Origin: Paucisalibacillus globulus DSM 18846
Lineage (GTDB): Bacteria; Bacillota; Bacilli; Bacillales; Amphibacillaceae
NCBI RefSeq assembly: GCF_000482485.1
Contig: NZ_KI519437.1
Coordinates: 1 to 64,000 of the forward strand
Direction of reading: 5' to 3'
DNA: 64,000 nucleotides
Shown: one piece after another, positions 62,058 to 64,000 of the stretch
Numbering within the stretch: the first letter of the stretch is position 1
Layout: every line of letters begins with the position of its first letter
Position numbers and translations under genes: made by a program
Notes under the pieces: generated by a model
What the model was told of the DNA's origin: nothing
Seen by the model: the letters and a program-made list of their open reading frames with translations, nothing else
Database searches by the model: none

Positions 62058-63494
62058 ATGAACTTTACAATCGATCGGACTTCAAAAAAACCTATTTATA
62101 AACAAATTGCTGATTACATAGAAAAGGGGATTGCAAATGGAGCGCTATCTCCTAATCATCCTTTGCCCTCAGAAAGATCATTAGCAGAAAAACTAAATGT
62201 TAATCGTAGTACTATTGTAGCTGCTTATGATGAATTACAATCCATTGGAGTAGTGGAAAGAAAAAGAGGAAGTGGCACACATATAAGTACGGACATTTGG
62301 GGGATATCCCATAAAAGAATGCCAAACTGGGGAAGGTATGTAGAAGATGGTTCTTTTCTGCCAAATCTTCCTTTAGTACAGAAACTTCGTACAGAAACAC
62401 AGAAAAACAAGTTAATCAACTTAGCAAGTGGCGAATTAGCACCAGATTTACTACCTGTGGAACAGTTTCATTCTATTCTAGCTAATCAGCCTTTTAATGG
62501 TCATTTGGGCTATGATCATCCACAAGGGAATTTAGAACTTCGGGAGACGATAGCAAAGCACGTACAACATTATAAAAATATTTCTGTTAGCCCAGACTCT
62601 ATTCTCATTACTTCGGGTGCACAACAAGCCCTACATCTAATTGTTCAATGTTTACTTAAACCGGGAGATACTGTGGCAATCGAAAATCCATCTTATTCAT
62701 ATTCTCTACCCATTTTTCAGTCTGCTGGACTAAGAACATTATTATTACCTGTTGATAAGGACGGTATAGATCCCGAAGAAATTGTAGCATTACAGAAAAA
62801 ACATAGAATTCGAATGCTTTTTCTAAATCCTGATCACCAAAACCCAACAGGGACGAAAATGTCACTTAATAGACGTAAACGGATTCTTGAATTATCTTCT
62901 GAATACGGAATTCCAATTATAGAGGATGATCCATATAGTTTAACTTCTTTTGATGGGGAAATAGGTCCAAATCTGAAATCAATGGATTATAACGGTAATG
63001 TGGTATATATTAGTTCTCTTTCTAAGATTGTAGCATCGGGACTAAGAATTGGATGGATCATTGGTCCACAAAAAGTTATTGAACGTCTCGCAGATGCTAA
63101 ACAACAAGTAGATTTTGGGCACAGTGTTTTTCCTCAATGGGTTGCTAATGAATTTATTGGTTCAGACCAATTTGATAAACATATTGTAAAACTAAGGAAT
63201 GACCTTAAAGAACGAAGAGATTTAATGATTTCAACCCTAATTAAGTTAACAAATGATAAATCGAATTTTATAGTACCAGAGGGTGGAATTCATTTTTGGT
63301 ATAAATTAATCGAGGAGATTGATGAATACAAATTACTAGATCTTGCAATAAAAGAAGGGGTTGCCTTTGTTCCTGGGCGCATATTTGGTACTGAAAAAGG
63401 TTACGTACGTTTCACTTATGGTAGAGGGGAAAGTGAATTAATAAAAGAGGGTATTTCTAGATTTGTACGTGCGTTGAATAATTTAGGACGTTAG
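62058..63494 (+). CDS. MocR/PdxR-type GntR-aminotransferase regulator
   Basis: 478 residues. The winged-helix domain (1-75) has PLPSERSLAEKLNVNRSTIV and ERKRGSGTHIS. The aminotransferase-like domain (about 100-475) has the PLP lysine in SSLSKIVASGLRIGWIIG and the earlier ENPSYSYSLPIF and NPDHQNPTGTKMS. It binds PLP and regulates genes of vitamin B6 or amino acid metabolism. No such gene is adjacent; the neighbour is the thi operon. ATG 62058 follows AGGGATG. Confidence 0.92.
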   Translation: MNFTIDRTSKKPIYKQIADYIEKGIANGALSPNHPLPSERSLAEKLNVNRSTIVAAYDELQSIGVVERKRGSGTHISTDIWGISHKRMPNWGRYVEDGSFLPNLPLVQKLRTETQKNKLINLASGELAPDLLPVEQFHSILANQPFNGHLGYDHPQGNLELRETIAKHVQHYKNISVSPDSILITSGAQQALHLIVQCLLKPGDTVAIENPSYSYSLPIFQSAGLRTLLLPVDKDGIDPEEIVALQKKHRIRMLFLNPDHQNPTGTKMSLNRRKRILELSSEYGIPIIEDDPYSLTSFDGEIGPNLKSMDYNGNVVYISSLSKIVASGLRIGWIIGPQKVIERLADAKQQVDFGHSVFPQWVANEFIGSDQFDKHIVKLRNDLKERRDLMISTLIKLTNDKSNFIVPEGGIHFWYKLIEEIDEYKLLDLAIKEGVAFVPGRIFGTEKGYVRFTYGRGESELIKEGISRFVRALNNLGR

Positions 63495-63558
63495 GATTGA
63501 AATAGTATAGGAAAACAAAATTGTACTGTAACTCATTATTATTTGAATTTTCTATTGG

Positions 63559-63595
63559 GGTGAATCTTGGTCAAAACTAAGAATCACTCTTTTTT
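63559..63595 (+). terminator. Terminator of the MocR-type gene
   Basis: GGTGA-TCTT-GT pairs with AC-AAGA-TCACT with one mismatch and a G-U, then TTTTTT. Confidence 0.75.
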
Positions 63596-63735
63596 CATGA
63601 AGTGGATGGGAAGAAAAACTAACAATTGGATGGTGATAAAGAAGCGAATTTAAACTATATTATTTTTAAAGAGGTTTAAACAAAAACTACAGAAATTAGG
63701 TCAATTTTAGCAACAACATTTATAGGAGGAACAAC

Positions 63736-63921
63736 ATGAAAATTCTTATTGCTCTAGGAATCTTTTTAGGTATCATTGGACTAATTTTTACTGTGATTGC
63801 TGTCAATTCCACCGATACAAATTATAATAGTCAAAAAAGCTTCTCCAATCTATCTATGATATACCTTATTACAATTCCAGTGGCCATTATAGGTGGAATA
63901 ATACTGTGGATTATTTTATAG
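63736..63921 (+). CDS. Small membrane protein, 61 residues
   Basis: ATG 63736 follows ATAGGAGG. Two hydrophobic helices (residues about 2-23 and 42-61) with a polar loop NSTDTNYNSQKSFSNL between them. Function unknown; no family recognised. It stands alone near the right edge. Confidence 0.7.
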   Translation: MKILIALGIFLGIIGLIFTVIAVNSTDTNYNSQKSFSNLSMIYLITIPVAIIGGIILWIIL

Positions 63922-64000
63922 CACCAACATTCTTCATTAGAATGACCACTGATTAAAACCCAAGGATTATTCTTTTAATGTGTAATTCTTGATAATAAAT

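Overview
The window is a low-GC chromosome segment from a Gram-positive, endospore-forming bacterium of the Bacillaceae, most likely a salt-tolerant relative of Oceanobacillus, Virgibacillus or Ornithinibacillus. The grounds are Bacillus-type AGGAGG ribosome sites, sporulation genes (spoVR, yhbH, prkA), LAAC/LFAC lipoboxes, a CIRCE element, a Zur box, a cre site, and cobalamin and TPP riboswitches of Firmicutes form. The genus is inferred, not shown. No tRNA, rRNA, CRISPR array, prophage or intact insertion sequence was seen. Most of the window is core metabolism.

Layout. 1-8.4 kb: spoVR (running off the left edge), Zur-controlled znuA, CIRCE-controlled htpG, an unknown gene, then yhbH and prkA. 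8.6-13.5 kb: a YebC/YeeI-type regulator, a tiny lipoprotein, a nitrilase-family hydrolase, a terC-type gene broken by one in-frame stop codon, and an Na+/H+ antiporter. 13.6-19.1 kb: a six-repeat beta-propeller protein, an amino-acid permease, a TauE-type exporter and a Bce-like two-component system without its ABC transporter. 19.3-25.8 kb: a diguanylate cyclase with an overlapping membrane protein, a tyrosine phosphatase, TrmB/LysE divergent genes, a LysM amidase and an FMN reductase. 25.9-32.2 kb: a 49-residue lipoprotein, a cobalamin riboswitch ahead of a thioesterase, and a chitobiose-type locus (PTS IIB, IIA, IIC, GH4 hydrolase; divergent GntR regulator and ChbG deacetylase) with a cre site. 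32.2-36.4 kb: a catalase pseudogene with two internal deletions, an HD hydrolase, a 52-bp-period hairpin repeat array bounded by inverted repeats, a methyltransferase and cutC. 36.4-39.6 kb: a GlcNAc-type PTS operon with its own antiterminator and an RNA antiterminator/terminator leader. 39.7-43.4 kb: NAD salvage (pncA, pncB, nadE) and a universal stress protein. 43.5-53.8 kb: a DUF1646 permease, mqo, an MFS exporter, unknown genes, aspA and small stress-type proteins. 53.9-57.9 kb: a MerR-controlled ABC exporter with a textbook 19-bp-spacer promoter, and a large lipoprotein. 58.2-62 kb: TPP riboswitch and thiW-tenA-thiD-thiM-thiE. 62-64 kb: a MocR-type regulator and a small membrane protein.

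Themes. Amino-sugar use is served by two loci: chitobiose uptake, deacetylation and hydrolysis, and GlcNAc uptake. Cofactor salvage is represented by thiamine and NAD, with a cobalamin riboswitch now attached to an unexpected gene. Gene decay is visible in terC and the catalase. Intergenic repeats of two or three kinds are the least explained part of the window. No clearly new multi-gene system was found. The best leads are the 52-bp repeat family, the CIRCE element at htpG, the riboswitch-thioesterase pairing and the beta-propeller protein.
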